Both the position numbers and the translations under genes were made by a program. The notes below the pieces were generated by a model. It saw only the letters and a list, made by a program, of their open reading frames with translations, searched no databases and had not been told where the DNA came from. A DNA stretch of 64,000 nucleotides from Stanieria cyanosphaera PCC 7437 (lineage in GTDB: Bacteria; Cyanobacteriota; Cyanobacteriia; Cyanobacteriales; Xenococcaceae): assembly GCF_000317575.1 (NCBI RefSeq), contig NC_019748.1:1752001-1816000 (forward strand), in the 5' to 3' direction. Shown here piece by piece: positions 1 to 9,371 of this stretch. Position 1 is the first letter of the stretch, and each line of letters starts with the position of its first letter.

Positions 1-934
1 CTTCAGTTAATTGATTTGACTCTGTTTCACCTTGATTTATCTCTGCTAAAAGTTGTTGTTGTTGTTGGGTTAAGGATTGCCAAATCAATACTATTTCCCA
101 TAGCTTTTGTTGCTGAATTTTTTCCTTTAATTTCCGATACCTTTCTGCTTTAATTCGGTCTGCTGCTAAACGATCGCGACTACTAATTAGTTCTTGTTCA
201 ATAATATGACAATGTTCTTCTCTTTCGCGAACTTTTTCTAAGGTACGTCTACTTTGTTCAATTTTGCGATCAAATGCTGCTACTCCAGCTAATTCATCAA
301 TAATTTCCCTTCTTTCTTTGCCATTCATGGAAATGATGCGCGTAACATCTCCTTGTAAGACAACATTGTAGCCTTCAGGATAAATTCGCAAACGACTCAA
401 CTGTTCATGTAATTCTGTAGCGGTACAAACTTCTCCATTCATATAAAAAGTTGAGGAATAATTACCACCCTTCCCAACTTTAAGACGACGAGTAACTGTC
501 CATTCATTGGAGGTTGATTTATCAATTACACCAACATTATTTTTTTGAGGTTCAAGGAAATTGTTTTCTTGATCGCTATGATGATTAATTTCTTCTAATG
601 CCATTGAATTATTTGAAGACTCCACTGAAGAGATTACTTTTTGTTCAGCTAAATCTTCTAAATCCGAAATATCAAAAGTAACTGAAACAATTGCTTCCGA
701 TGTGCGACCATTACCATTATTATTATGTTTATGATTGACTAGATCTGGCAAGCGATCGGCACGCATTCCTTTAGAACTAGCTAAACCTAAGCAAAACAAC
801 AGTGCATCAAGAATATTGGATTTTCCCGAACCATTTGGACCTGATATAACTGTAAAACCAGGTAAAATCGGAATTTTTGCCGTACCACCAAAAGATTTGA
901 AGTGAGATAGTTCAATGCGCTTGATGTGAACCAT
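1..934 (-). CDS. smc: Chromosome segregation protein SMC, N-terminal part (runs off the window)
   Basis: SMC is the ATPase core of the condensin-like complex that compacts and segregates chromosomes. The ATG at 934 opens [17 protein letters not shown] Walker A motif ([10 protein letters not shown]) follows near residue 33, and the SMC-typical VLQGDVTRI and [14 protein letters not shown] segments come further on, where the first coiled coil begins. About 311 residues are visible and the gene continues beyond base 1. Between the head strands there is an acidic, Asn/Ser-rich insertion of roughly 45 residues, of a kind that looks like a surface loop. Family assignment is secure. It was read directly by reverse translation from 934. 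Confidence 0.93.
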   Translation of the reverse strand, partial: MVHIKRIELSHFKSFGGTAKIPILPGFTVISGPNGSGKSNILDALLFCLGLASSKGMRADRLPDLVNHKHNNNGNGRTSEAIVSVTFDISDLEDLAEQKVISSVESSNNSMALEEINHHSDQENNFLEPQKNNVGVIDKSTSNEWTVTRRLKVGKGGNYSSTFYMNGEVCTATELHEQLSRLRIYPEGYNVVLQGDVTRIISMNGKERREIIDELAGVAAFDRKIEQSRRTLEKVREREEHCHIIEQELISSRDRLAADRIKAERYRKLKEKIQQQKLWEIVLIWQSLTQQQQQLLAEINQGETESNQLTE

Positions 935-1236
935 GTAAATTGTTTACTTAGCTAGTTAAACAGTATAAATGTATTGGATGAAAAGGTAGACTATCACAAA
1001 CACTATCTTGTTTGACATATTTCTGGGCAATTGGTGGTAAAAAACCAGTTTTTTTTAACAGTTAGTAATATTTGTTGATGGTTGATGGTTATTATTGGCG
1101 TCAGAAACGTGAAACGAAGGATCAAAGGGCGGAATGCCCCGCTTGCAAGCCCCGATGGATTCCCCACACTTGAATTTAATTCAAGTGTACCGAGCGGTAA
1201 AAAACTGATAACTGATAACTGGTAACTGATAACAGC
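935..1236. other. Intergenic region with a perfect palindrome and TAACTGATAAC-type repeats
   Basis: No gene is visible between smc and rsmH. Positions 1166-1188 form a perfect inverted repeat (ACACTTGAATT, one base, then its complement), a hairpin lying downstream of rsmH. It has no clear T-run, so it may be a processing or termination hairpin or another small repeat. Positions 1205-1234 hold several copies of a CTGATAACTG-like unit. Confidence 0.5.
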
Positions 1237-2124
1237 CTATGAACTAGAAATAATTCTTCTGGCTAATCTTAATTTAGCAGAACGAGAACGAGGATTTTGT
1301 TGTTGTTCATTGCTTTGGGGAATAATTGGTTTTTTGGTAATAACTTCTAATAACTCATTGTTGCGAAATTGATGTTTAACAATTCGGTCTTCTAAACTAT
1401 GAAAGGTAATAATAGCAATTATGCCTGTTGGTTTGAGCCAATGGGGTGCTATTGATAAAAAAGTTTCTAAAGATTGTAGTTCTTGATTAACAACTATTCT
1501 TAAAGCTTGGAATACTCTTGTTGCAGGATTAATTCTACCATAGCGATATTTGGGAGGAACAGAAGACGCGATCGCGTTGGCTAATTCGATAGTATTATTA
1601 AAGGGACGCTGTTGAACTATTCTTTTTGCTATTCGACGCGAGAGTCTTTCTTCTCCATATTGATAGAAAATATTAGCTAATTTTACTTCATCCCAATGAT
1701 TGATAATTTCGGCAGCAGTTAAAGCTTGATTTTGATCCATCCGCATATCTAAGGGGGCAGTTTGACGAAAACTAAAGCCTCGTTCCGCTACATCTAGTTG
1801 GGGGGAACTTACGCCTAAATCTGCTACAATGCCATCAAATAAGATTTTCTTTGGTTGATAATGAGCAAAGTTTCCTTGCCAAAATTGCAGTTGTTGAGGA
1901 TAGTATTGAGAAAGTCTTACTTGAGTAGCTGCGATCGCATTTTGATCTCGATCTATAGCTGTTACTTTAACATTTTCCGCAGCAGATAAGATTAATTCAC
2001 TATGTCCTCCTCCTCCTACAGTTGCATCTAAATAATGTCCTTCTGGAATGATATTTAATCCTGCAATCAATTCTCTACTCAAGACGGAGATGTGAATAAA
2101 AGAAATATTTTCTACTTGTGACAC
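1237..2124 (-). CDS. rsmH: 16S rRNA (cytosine-1402 N4)-methyltransferase RsmH
   Basis: RsmH (MraW) uses S-adenosylmethionine to methylate N4 of C1402 in the ribosomal P site. At 295 residues it has the usual family length. The SAM-binding segment [15 protein letters not shown] is near residue 32, followed by the [14 protein letters not shown] motif, the RGFSFR and PLDMRMD segments and the [15 protein letters not shown] block near the C-terminus. The start codon is GTG at 2124, with AGGAG about 12 bases upstream. Unlike in many bacteria it is not inside a dcw cluster here. Its upstream region holds three copies of one promoter-like block. Confidence 0.95.
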   Translation of the reverse strand: MSQVENISFIHISVLSRELIAGLNIIPEGHYLDATVGGGGHSELILSAAENVKVTAIDRDQNAIAATQVRLSQYYPQQLQFWQGNFAHYQPKKILFDGIVADLGVSSPQLDVAERGFSFRQTAPLDMRMDQNQALTAAEIINHWDEVKLANIFYQYGEERLSRRIAKRIVQQRPFNNTIELANAIASSVPPKYRYGRINPATRVFQALRIVVNQELQSLETFLSIAPHWLKPTGIIAIITFHSLEDRIVKHQFRNNELLEVITKKPIIPQSNEQQQNPRSRSAKLRLARRIISSS

Positions 2125-2245
2125 TAAAAAAAATTGCTCCTAGTTTAAATCAAATTTTGATTGATGCGATGGGTGTTGTTGGAAATTGACGCAATTTTGA
2201 TTTTTAGTAGCGGGTATTTCTAGGCACGCCTTTTCCATTATTTAG

Positions 2246-2274
2246 ATAATATCATGTCAAGTTGTCAAGGTCAA
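2246..2274 (-). promoter_or_regulatory. Proximal sigma-70-type promoter of rsmH (copy 1)
   Basis: On the minus strand TTGACC and TATTAT are separated by exactly 17 bases, about 120 bases before the rsmH start. The spacer itself contains two more TTGACA units, giving three TTGAC repeats about 7-8 bases apart. These might be operator half-sites or alternative -35 boxes. The same layout is seen in two further copies upstream. It is a prediction from sequence only. Confidence 0.65.
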
Positions 2275-2509
2275 TCGTTTTTTTGATTAACAATTATTGT
2301 AGACAGGTAAACTTATAGCTGTTTATTACTAATTATGAGACTGATAAGTGATCGTTAAAATTGAATCAAGTAATAATCTTAGTTTAAATAAATCTTTGTC
2401 CACTCCACCAAAAACTGATTGAAGGGATGCGATCAAGAGTTATTTAAAATTGATACAGTTCTAATTTTGTTAAACGGGTATTTCTAGGCACGCCTTTTCC
2501 ATTATTTAG

Positions 2510-2538
2510 ATAATATCATGTCAAGTTGTCAAGGTCAA
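2510..2538 (-). promoter_or_regulatory. Promoter copy 2 upstream of rsmH
   Basis: This is an exact copy of the TTGACC / 17 bases / TATTAT arrangement of copy 1, 264 bases further upstream and in the same orientation. If active it would give a transcript with a leader of roughly 380 bases before rsmH. Confidence 0.55.
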
Positions 2539-2975
2539 TCGTTTTTTTTTGATTAACAATTATTGTAGACAGGTAAACTTATAGCTGTTTTTACTAATTA
2601 TGAGACTGATAAGTGATCATTGATACTAAATCTTGTTAGCATACATCATTTAAAAATTGTGTAAAGGCAGAGGGTAAGAGGCAGAAAAATTTAAAGTATT
2701 TCAAAAAGGCAACTTAAAAGTGGGGTTTGAGAATATGATCATCCAAGCGAAAAATTCCTAGACGCGTCGCAATTTTAAAATTGAATCAAGTAATAGTTGG
2801 TTTAAAGAACTTGTAGTGGGCAAATCATTATTACTTAAAAGCTTTTGTCTAGCTTTAATTTTTGCCTATCCTATCGAAAACTGATTGAAGGGATGCGATC
2901 AAGAGTTATTTAAAATTGATACAGTTCTAATTTTGTTAGGCGGGTATTTCTAGGCGCACTTTTTCCATTATCTAG

Positions 2976-3004
2976 ATAGTATCATGTCAAGTTGTCAAGG
3001 TCAA
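2976..3004 (-). promoter_or_regulatory. Promoter copy 3 upstream of rsmH
   Basis: This third copy has TTGACC and TACTAT with a 17-base spacer, pointing toward rsmH. It differs from the others at one base of the -10 box and at a few flanking bases, so it looks like the oldest or most diverged copy. Confidence 0.45.
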
Positions 3005-3076
3005 TCTTTTTTTTATCTCAATATTTCTTTAGCAGCTAAGATTATCTCTGTTTATACTTTCATAAAGTAGAGATAA

Positions 3077-3266
3077 TTATCGATTTAAATCCAAATAAAT
3101 TGCTAATTTAAGTTGCAAATCTGTTTCTAATTCACCAATTAGATGAATAAATCTTTTCTTATCAAAAGTATCAGGATCAATAGTTATTATTTCACTATCT
3201 TGCTCAAGATAATTTTAGTAAAAAAACTCTAGCTGCTTCTCTACTTGTTTGAGTAACAGAAATTGT
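3077..3266 (-). pseudogene. Short broken reading frame, unknown (possible toxin-like fragment)
   Basis: Read on the minus strand, one frame gives TISVTQTSREAARVFLLKLS and then stops at a TGA. The next frame continues EQDSEIITIDPDTFDKKRF and runs 43 codons to a TAA at 3077-3079. Joining them needs a frameshift near 3205. The second part loosely resembles the C-terminal end of MazF/PemK-type toxins, but this is a weak impression. It could equally be a decayed gene of another family or chance. Confidence 0.3.
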
Positions 3267-3268
3267 AT

Positions 3269-5080
3269 TTATTGTTTTTTAATTCCCTGGTACTTGCTCA
3301 AATTGCTTTGACACCAATCTTTTCTAGCTGGCAAGTTCCCGTATAATTTACGAGAGGCTATTTCTAATAAAGGTTGTCCTGAATCTTGAGGTAAATTCAA
3401 ATCGGGAGGATCGTTAGGATCGTTCTGTTGACGTAAAAAATCAGTCACAAACACCACATTGCGATCGCTATTCCAATAAAATTGTAATTGTGCTTTATTA
3501 ATTAAATAAGATGGTAATTCCCCAGGAAACTTTGGTGGTAGACGATTATTTCCTGCATCAGATAATACCATTACAATTCGATAAGAGTTACCGTGCTTTC
3601 CTGTTACCCAACCAAGTTGATTGAAAGTTTTAAAATCAGATTGATTTTGATTGAGATAAAAACTCATCGCACCAGCAGCACCAATTTCTCTTGAACCTTC
3701 AAAAACCCATAAAGTATTGAGATTAAGGCAAGGAGATGCAGTTTGAATTAAAGATTTAGAAGAACGAAGATATTGATAAATAACAAACCCTTTTGTCACT
3801 GCAATATAAGTAATAGTCCAAGCGATAAATAAAGAGAGTAAGGATAATAAATACCGATTTCTGAGCATTGCTATTCCTGCTACTAAAAATCCTACTCCAA
3901 GGGTGATTAAAACAGTAAAAATTAGCTGATTAATTTCTGTTTTATTGTTAATGCTTAGCAAAAAAATCGATAGCTGAGGTAAAAAATAGATCGTACTTAA
4001 ACAAACAACTCCGATTAAAATTGAAATAAAACCATATATTTTAAATGAATGATAACTGAAATAACCAGCACATAAAATAATATAAGGCGCAATAGCAGGA
4101 ATACTATAATAAATCAGACGAGAAGAAAGAGGTAGAAATACTAGAATTGGTAGTGTAAAAGCGATCGCAAGTAAAATAATAGCTGATTGATGTTTGGTTT
4201 GATATTGTTGCCAAGCAAACTTAATGACAGAAGGAAAAAATAAAATCCAAGGTAAACACCAGACAGCAGTAATTCCTAAATAACCTAAAGCACTAATTTT
4301 TGAAACTTCATAGTCAGGTGGAAAACGACGATCAAAAATGCGATTAAGATGTTCGTTAAAAATAAAATAATGCAGAAAACCGGGATTAGCTTTTTCTACT
4401 GCAATAAACCAAGGTAAAGTTATGGCTATAATTAATAAGATTCCCTGCCCAAGTTTTATTTTTTGAACAATTTTATTGTTTCGTTTAATTATAATTAATC
4501 CAAGTAAACCAGCTAAAGGAAAAGCAATACCAATTAAACCTTTAGTTAATAAACATAAACTTAGACAACCATAAAAAGCTAAGAAAAAAATATAAGATTT
4601 AGGTTGAGATAATAATTTCCATAAAAAATAATTACTAGCAAGTAATAACGTTCCTAACAAAACATCAATTAATAACTGATGGGTAAAAATAAACCATCCA
4701 GTAGTTACAGTTAACATGATTACTGCAATACGACTAGCTACAATTCCCCATAATTCTCTACTCCATAACCAAGCTATAATAATTCCGAGCCATCCCGATA
4801 AAGCGATCGGTAATCTAACAGCAAATTCTGTAGTACCAAAAATTTTAATTGAAATAGCAATTAACCAATATAAAAGTGGTGGTTTATTTAAATAAGGTGC
4901 GCCATTAAGATAAGGAGTGAGCCAATCTTTTCGTAAAATCATTTCTTGGGCAACCATTGCAAAATGACCTTCATGAGGTTCATATAAACCATAGTTGCCA
5001 ATACCAAAAGTAATTATTGCTAAAGTTGAAATTAATATTAAAATATCTAATTTTAGGGATTTTTTATGAATCAATGTCAT
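3269..5080 (-). CDS. GT39/ArnT-like membrane glycosyltransferase
   Basis: This GT-C-fold enzyme would transfer a sugar from a polyprenyl-phosphate donor on the outer face of the plasma membrane. It has about a dozen hydrophobic segments. The first extracytoplasmic loop carries the acidic catalytic motif YEPHEGHFAMVAQEM, the equivalent of the usual DEGRYA..A.EM motif, and then PYLNKPPLLYWL, which is typical of the ArnT/PMT family. About 170 C-terminal residues form a soluble domain. The ATG at 5080 is preferred over a TTG two codons upstream, giving 603 residues. Acceptor and donor cannot be told from sequence. Two other GT-C genes (one broken) lie in this window. Confidence 0.82.
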   Translation of the reverse strand: MTLIHKKSLKLDILILISTLAIITFGIGNYGLYEPHEGHFAMVAQEMILRKDWLTPYLNGAPYLNKPPLLYWLIAISIKIFGTTEFAVRLPIALSGWLGIIIAWLWSRELWGIVASRIAVIMLTVTTGWFIFTHQLLIDVLLGTLLLASNYFLWKLLSQPKSYIFFLAFYGCLSLCLLTKGLIGIAFPLAGLLGLIIIKRNNKIVQKIKLGQGILLIIAITLPWFIAVEKANPGFLHYFIFNEHLNRIFDRRFPPDYEVSKISALGYLGITAVWCLPWILFFPSVIKFAWQQYQTKHQSAIILLAIAFTLPILVFLPLSSRLIYYSIPAIAPYIILCAGYFSYHSFKIYGFISILIGVVCLSTIYFLPQLSIFLLSINNKTEINQLIFTVLITLGVGFLVAGIAMLRNRYLLSLLSLFIAWTITYIAVTKGFVIYQYLRSSKSLIQTASPCLNLNTLWVFEGSREIGAAGAMSFYLNQNQSDFKTFNQLGWVTGKHGNSYRIVMVLSDAGNNRLPPKFPGELPSYLINKAQLQFYWNSDRNVVFVTDFLRQQNDPNDPPDLNLPQDSGQPLLEIASRKLYGNLPARKDWCQSNLSKYQGIKKQ

Positions 5081-5764
5081 CTTCAACTTAACTTTTTAAT
5101 GTATGTATGTTTTTGAAGTTAAAATAATTATATTGAACGACTAAATTGTTGGTAGTAATTGATCTAAACATTTGTTGATTATATAGCAGTACAAAGAAAG
5201 ATTAGGACATTATTGTAAATCGTAGGCGCGATTGGCCAATCGCCCTGACAAGATTTGCGTGTCCTAACCTAAATACGTAGTGCCATAGTATTAATATTAT
5301 CTTTTTAAAAGCATAAAAATATTGTGAAAAAATACCCAAAAATCTTTTTGTTAAAATAAGTTATGTGATTGTTAATTATAATTGTTCGAGATTAAATTTG
5401 TTGCGAATAAATATGCAGATCGGAGCGTTTAAGAGCAAGTTATTTTAATTATATTTAATCGCTTAGTAACTTACAAAATTAATGTTTTCTATTCCCTTTC
5501 CCCTCTTCCCTGTATAATCGTGCCAATGGTAATTTAAAAAGCGAATAACTATCATTAGACAAAAAGCAAACGGCTATTGGCGTCTACAACTCTCAATCTT
5601 TGTTGCAATTTAAATAAAATTAATCGAAGCAGACTTGATATAAGGTATTGTCTCAAAAAATTACCAATAGATAAAACTACTTTCAACCGCATCAGTTGAT
5701 ACAGTTTTAGTCCCCATTCTAAGACAGTCTGAATTAAGAAGCTAAAGAGTGGTAGGACTAGCTT
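5081..5764. other. Long intergenic region with an interrupted inverted repeat
   Basis: No convincing gene was found between the two divergent flanking genes. At 5200-5269 the arms GATTAGGACA and TGTCCTAACC (one mismatch) enclose about 50 bases, in which GCGATTGGCCAATCGC (near 5228-5243) is a perfect palindrome. This could be a small structured RNA, a terminator-like cruciform or a tiny mobile repeat. The rest is AT-rich and probably carries the promoters of both neighbours. Confidence 0.5.
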
Positions 5765-6865
5765 ATGAATAAAAAAATTTATAATCACGACATCATGATT
5801 TGCACCCATGAAGCGGTGAGAGGAAACTATTTGTTTTCTGGTAGAGTTTTGGGGACAACTGAACCAGAAGATTTGATTCAATTACATCCCGATCTTAAAT
5901 CACAGTGGCAATTTATTACTGCTCATTACGATCGCATTGGTTTAAGTCATAGTAAAAATGTTATTTGGGATGTATCTCACACGTTGATGAGTGATTATCC
6001 AGATTACGATATTTCTGTGTTTATTTTTGGTGATGTAGTTGACAATCACAGTAACGATCACAAATGGTTTCATCAAATCGATCCAAAATGGTTTGAAGTA
6101 GTTGAATATGTTAACTCAAAAAACAATTTTATAAAATTAGCAGAAAAATTGGGGGTAAAAGTTCCTCAAACTAAGTGTTTTGACACTAAAACAAAGATTG
6201 CTAACTGGGATGATTTAATTTATCCTTGCTATCTCAAACCAGCAGTATCTGTAGATGGTGTTGGTATCTATCGTTGTCAAGATCAACAACAACTTAAGGA
6301 AGCTTTAAAAGAGTTTGATGATAAAGTACCATTACAAATTCAACAAGAAATAAACTCCTTTAACTTTCTTAATCTACAATATCGAATAAACAAGCAAGGA
6401 TTAGAACGTTTTGCTGCCACCGAACAAGTATTGGATGGTTATGCACATCAGGGTAATCGTTATCCTACCAAACATCAGCCTTGGTCAATTGTCCAACCAA
6501 TGGCAGAATGGATGTATCAACAGGGAATGAAAGAAATATTTGCCTTTGATGTAGCGGTAGTAGAAACAGAAACCGAACCAAGTTATTATGCGATCGAATG
6601 TAATCCTCGTTTTAATGGTGCATCCTATCCTACTGGAATTGCTCAAAAACTTCAAATACCTAGTTGGACTTGTGAAAATTTTGAAACTAAATATCGTTCT
6701 TTAGCAGAAATTGATCTCAAAGATATTGAATTGGATCTGAGTAAACAAACAGGAGTAATTATGGTTAATTGGGGTACGATTTTAATGGGAAAAATAGGTA
6801 TTTTATTAGCTGGAACAGTCGCTCAACAAAAAGACTTAAGGACAATTATTAAACAAAGACTTTAG
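5765..6865 (+). CDS. ATP-grasp family enzyme, substrate unknown
   Basis: ATP-grasp enzymes join a carboxylate, activated as an acyl-phosphate, to an amine or thiol. The protein has 366 residues. An N-terminal region of about 100 residues is followed by an ATP-grasp core: YPCYLKPAVSVDGVGIYRC (about residues 155-173) carries the ATP-binding lysine, and YYAIECNPRFNGASYP near residue 275 carries the Glu/Asn metal ligands. No biotin-carboxylase or carbamoyl-phosphate-synthase signature is visible. No enzyme partner is adjacent and the downstream gene is convergent, so the product cannot be inferred. A MITE-like element starts right after the stop codon. Confidence 0.75.
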   Translation: MNKKIYNHDIMICTHEAVRGNYLFSGRVLGTTEPEDLIQLHPDLKSQWQFITAHYDRIGLSHSKNVIWDVSHTLMSDYPDYDISVFIFGDVVDNHSNDHKWFHQIDPKWFEVVEYVNSKNNFIKLAEKLGVKVPQTKCFDTKTKIANWDDLIYPCYLKPAVSVDGVGIYRCQDQQQLKEALKEFDDKVPLQIQQEINSFNFLNLQYRINKQGLERFAATEQVLDGYAHQGNRYPTKHQPWSIVQPMAEWMYQQGMKEIFAFDVAVVETETEPSYYAIECNPRFNGASYPTGIAQKLQIPSWTCENFETKYRSLAEIDLKDIELDLSKQTGVIMVNWGTILMGKIGILLAGTVAQQKDLRTIIKQRL

Positions 6866-6999
6866 GATAACGTTTCTTATTTTTGTGAGGTATATTAACA
6901 CTCTGTTTTTTGTTGATAATTGATGTTAATTGTTCATCCCTCATAATTAGTAACTGGTAACTAGTAATGGTATACCTCATCATTTATAGAATTGCTATA
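6866..6999 (-). mobile_element. MITE-like element, shorter relative, inserted between two convergent genes
   Basis: Read on the minus strand it runs from TATAGCAATTCTATAAATGA, through GAGGTATACCATTAC and CTAATTATGAGGGATGAA, to TATACCTCAC and an end resembling GAAACGTTAT. This is the same order of motifs as the three full elements at 24808, 32478 and 46221, with a shorter centre. The inner arms GAGGTATA/TATACCTC are perfectly complementary. It begins at the base after the stop codon of the ATP-grasp gene and extends into the 3' end of the opposite gene, supplying its stop codon. Confidence 0.65.
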
Positions 7000-8670
7000 T
7001 TTTTCATTAGAACGAATAAAATTTGCAATACAACTAGCAGATAAAACTTTAAACTCTGAGTTAGGAAAAATATTACACTCATTTCCTAACCTAGCTAAAA
7101 CTAATTCTTGTTTTTGTTTGACAATGGAAATAGCATTGTTAAGTTCAGGCTGAAATTGTTTTAACCAAAAATTGTTGTTTAAATATTCTACTTGAAACGC
7201 ATTTTGGTCTATTAACCACAAATCAATCTGATATTGATTAATAAAATTTTGGATTTCGGTTAAATTTTGACTGTATTGAGCATGAATTAAATCTTTAACT
7301 CGCTGGCGAATTGATTGATAATAATCAAGATGATAAGGAATAGCATATTCTTGACTAACTAATACTCTTTTTTTAGCAAAAGTAGGAATAAAATCTCCTT
7401 CTGAACTTAAGGTAGCAATTAAATAGTCTTTAGGTTGCTGTTGTAAAAATTGATATAATTCTAAAGCTTTTCCTTCAACATAACCCAAGCGATAAGGATA
7501 AGCTTGTACTGCATAAGTAGGATATAAAAGTAAACTAATTAATCCTACAGAAATTAGGTTTTTAGTTAGTGGTTGGTATTGAGTAAATTTACGTTCAAAC
7601 CAGTGACGAAAACTATTTAATAAAATTGCAACAGTAATGCCATCAATCAAAGCAATTAAAATTCTTAGAGTATGCTGGCTATAACGACTTGGGAGATGTA
7701 ATTTAAATAAAAATAAATGAGCTAAACCAAACATGATCGAAGCAGCTAAGAAAACTTGCCATAAAATTCTGATATTACTATTTATCTTCGTGACTAAAGG
7801 AAAGCGATTCGGCAACAATTTCAACCAAGGCAAAATTAAACCAAAAGAACACAACAAAACATATTGCCATTCTCTGGGAAAAAATCCACTTCTTTGTGCT
7901 GACAACCAAAAAGTCACAGGATTATCTAAGAAAAAAGTATTTCTTCCTTCAGCATAAAATTCTGGTAATAGTTTAGCTTCATTGACAGTAATTACATTAC
8001 CAAATTGGGAAGTTTTTAAACTGTAGATTAATAAGATAACTCCCGCAGTTAATAAACCAGATAGACAAAACAACCGATTATTTTTTTCAGTAATCAATTT
8101 AATAATTAAAACTACTGCGGAAAGTAACACAGTTTGAGGATAAAATAATCCTTGCAAAATTATTATCAGTAAACAAAGTAATAAAGATTGTTTTAATAGA
8201 TAGTAAACAAAAGCTAAAAACAAAGGATAAAAAAAAGCTCTTGGTGTACCAGAAGATAAATCATCAAGCATCCAGAGATTTTGATTTAATAATAAAGTGG
8301 CAATAAAACCAGCCAAAGGAACAGGAAAAATTTCTAAACAAACCAGAAAACAATAGATACTGGTAACAACACCAATTAATAAAGGCGAAATTTTATTCAA
8401 CCAAAATATATTTATACCTAACTTATTAATAAATTTATATAAATTAGTAAATCCCCAAGGTGCAACCGATTGAAAATAATCAGCAATTAAATCTCCTGAA
8501 AATAATTCTGGAGCGTTAAATTGTTGCATCCAAAAAATATGTTGCCTAGCATCATCTTGAATTGTATAAGGAGATTGAAAAGCTAGTTTTAATCCAGCCA
8601 AGCTAAATAATATTGCTGTAGCAATGCTTAAAGCGAGCCAAAAATTATATTTGGATTTAAAAAAAAACAT
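6961..8670 (-). CDS. Multi-pass membrane protein, GT-C-like, function unknown
   Basis: The protein has 569 residues, with about ten hydrophobic segments up to residue 380 and then a soluble C-terminal region of about 170 residues. The first loop contains YTIQDDARQHIFWMQQF. The paired Asp residues sit where GT-C glycosyltransferases have their catalytic acids, but no family could be named with confidence. A long-chain sugar transferase of the cell envelope is a plausible guess only. The ATG at 8670 is a clean start. The last ten residues (NSINDEVYHY) and the TAG stop are encoded by the end of the MITE-like element at 6866-6999, so the original C-terminus has probably been replaced. Confidence 0.6.
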   Translation of the reverse strand: MFFFKSKYNFWLALSIATAILFSLAGLKLAFQSPYTIQDDARQHIFWMQQFNAPELFSGDLIADYFQSVAPWGFTNLYKFINKLGINIFWLNKISPLLIGVVTSIYCFLVCLEIFPVPLAGFIATLLLNQNLWMLDDLSSGTPRAFFYPLFLAFVYYLLKQSLLLCLLIIILQGLFYPQTVLLSAVVLIIKLITEKNNRLFCLSGLLTAGVILLIYSLKTSQFGNVITVNEAKLLPEFYAEGRNTFFLDNPVTFWLSAQRSGFFPREWQYVLLCSFGLILPWLKLLPNRFPLVTKINSNIRILWQVFLAASIMFGLAHLFLFKLHLPSRYSQHTLRILIALIDGITVAILLNSFRHWFERKFTQYQPLTKNLISVGLISLLLYPTYAVQAYPYRLGYVEGKALELYQFLQQQPKDYLIATLSSEGDFIPTFAKKRVLVSQEYAIPYHLDYYQSIRQRVKDLIHAQYSQNLTEIQNFINQYQIDLWLIDQNAFQVEYLNNNFWLKQFQPELNNAISIVKQKQELVLARLGNECNIFPNSEFKVLSASCIANFIRSNEKYSNSINDEVYHY

Positions 8671-8935
8671 TTATGACTTCGATCTTCCAATTGATTACTT
8701 AAATAATAAATAACAGGTTGGCGATCAATAAAGTGAAAGGTTAGCTTTCAAAAGTTCTTATCGCAGTAGATTTTTCTGAAAAATAATATCGCGATCGCTC
8801 TAAGTCAAATTATAATTTGTTTGATATCTTTATTAGCTCTTAGTGCGATCGCGATTAACTAATTTCTTATTAATAAGATTGTTTGAGTCGATGGCAATTG
8901 TATATTAAACTAATTTATTTTGTTAATAATTATCC

Positions 8936-9340
8936 TTAAGCTTGTTCATGAACTGCTTGTTGATACAATTTCTGAATCTTTTTGAGAACTTTATCAAATG
9001 CTGATTTACGAGGTTGGTTAGTTGGATCTAGAAGTTGTAATTTTTCAATTAGTTTGACTTCACGAACGTCTACATCTCCATCGCTATAAATTAAACCGCT
9101 AATTTTTTCAAATAATTCTTGATAGTCAGCTTGAGTAGGATTTTTTCCCAAATAATCTTCTAACCATTGGTAGCATTCTTCTGATTTAATTGGTTTAAGT
9201 TCTGCTAATAAAGTTTTTATTTCAGGATCTTCAGCCAGTTGAAAATCACTAGCGATGCGATGAAAATATTTTCTTTCCTCTGGTTGAATTACACCATCAA
9301 TCCAAGCAGCACCAATTAAAATTTTGAGTAATTGTTTCAT
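8936..9340 (-). CDS. TerB-like (tellurite resistance B/DUF533-type) small protein
   Basis: TerB-like proteins are small all-helical proteins, some of them metal-binding, and their role is poorly defined. The 134-residue form starts at the ATG at 9340 (MKQLLKILIGAAWIDG), with GGAAA five bases upstream. Another ATG at 9370 would add ten residues. The family hallmark of two acidic loops is visible: AAWIDGVIQPEER near residue 10 and YSDGDVDVREVKLI near residue 92. It follows rsmB on the same strand with a gap of 31 bases, or only one base if the longer start is used, so the two are probably co-transcribed. Confidence 0.75.
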   Translation of the reverse strand: MKQLLKILIGAAWIDGVIQPEERKYFHRIASDFQLAEDPEIKTLLAELKPIKSEECYQWLEDYLGKNPTQADYQELFEKISGLIYSDGDVDVREVKLIEKLQLLDPTNQPRKSAFDKVLKKIQKLYQQAVHEQA

Positions 9341-9371
9341 TTTTCCGATTTTTTTCCAATATATTTGCATC

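Larger units (their letters stand above)
2211..3012. repeat. Three-copy direct repeat covering the rsmH promoter region
   Basis: Near-identical blocks start with CGGGTATTTCTAGGC at 2211, 2475 and 2941. Copies 1 and 2 match over about 140 bases (2211-2352 and 2475-2618). Copy 3 matches over about 70. A second unit beginning AAACTGATTGAAGGGATGCG is shared by 2412-2474 and 2878-2940 and directly precedes copies 2 and 3, so 2412-2540 corresponds to 2878-3006. A third shared string, AAAATTGAATCAAGTAATA, occurs near 2356 and 2776. The pattern suggests successive segmental duplications of non-coding DNA. No open frame is shared. Confidence 0.85.

Noticed and set aside
5555-5881. Open frame on the minus strand overlapping the ATP-grasp gene start
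   Set aside because: It runs antisense into a well-supported gene, has a low-complexity hydrophobic composition and no ribosome-binding site.
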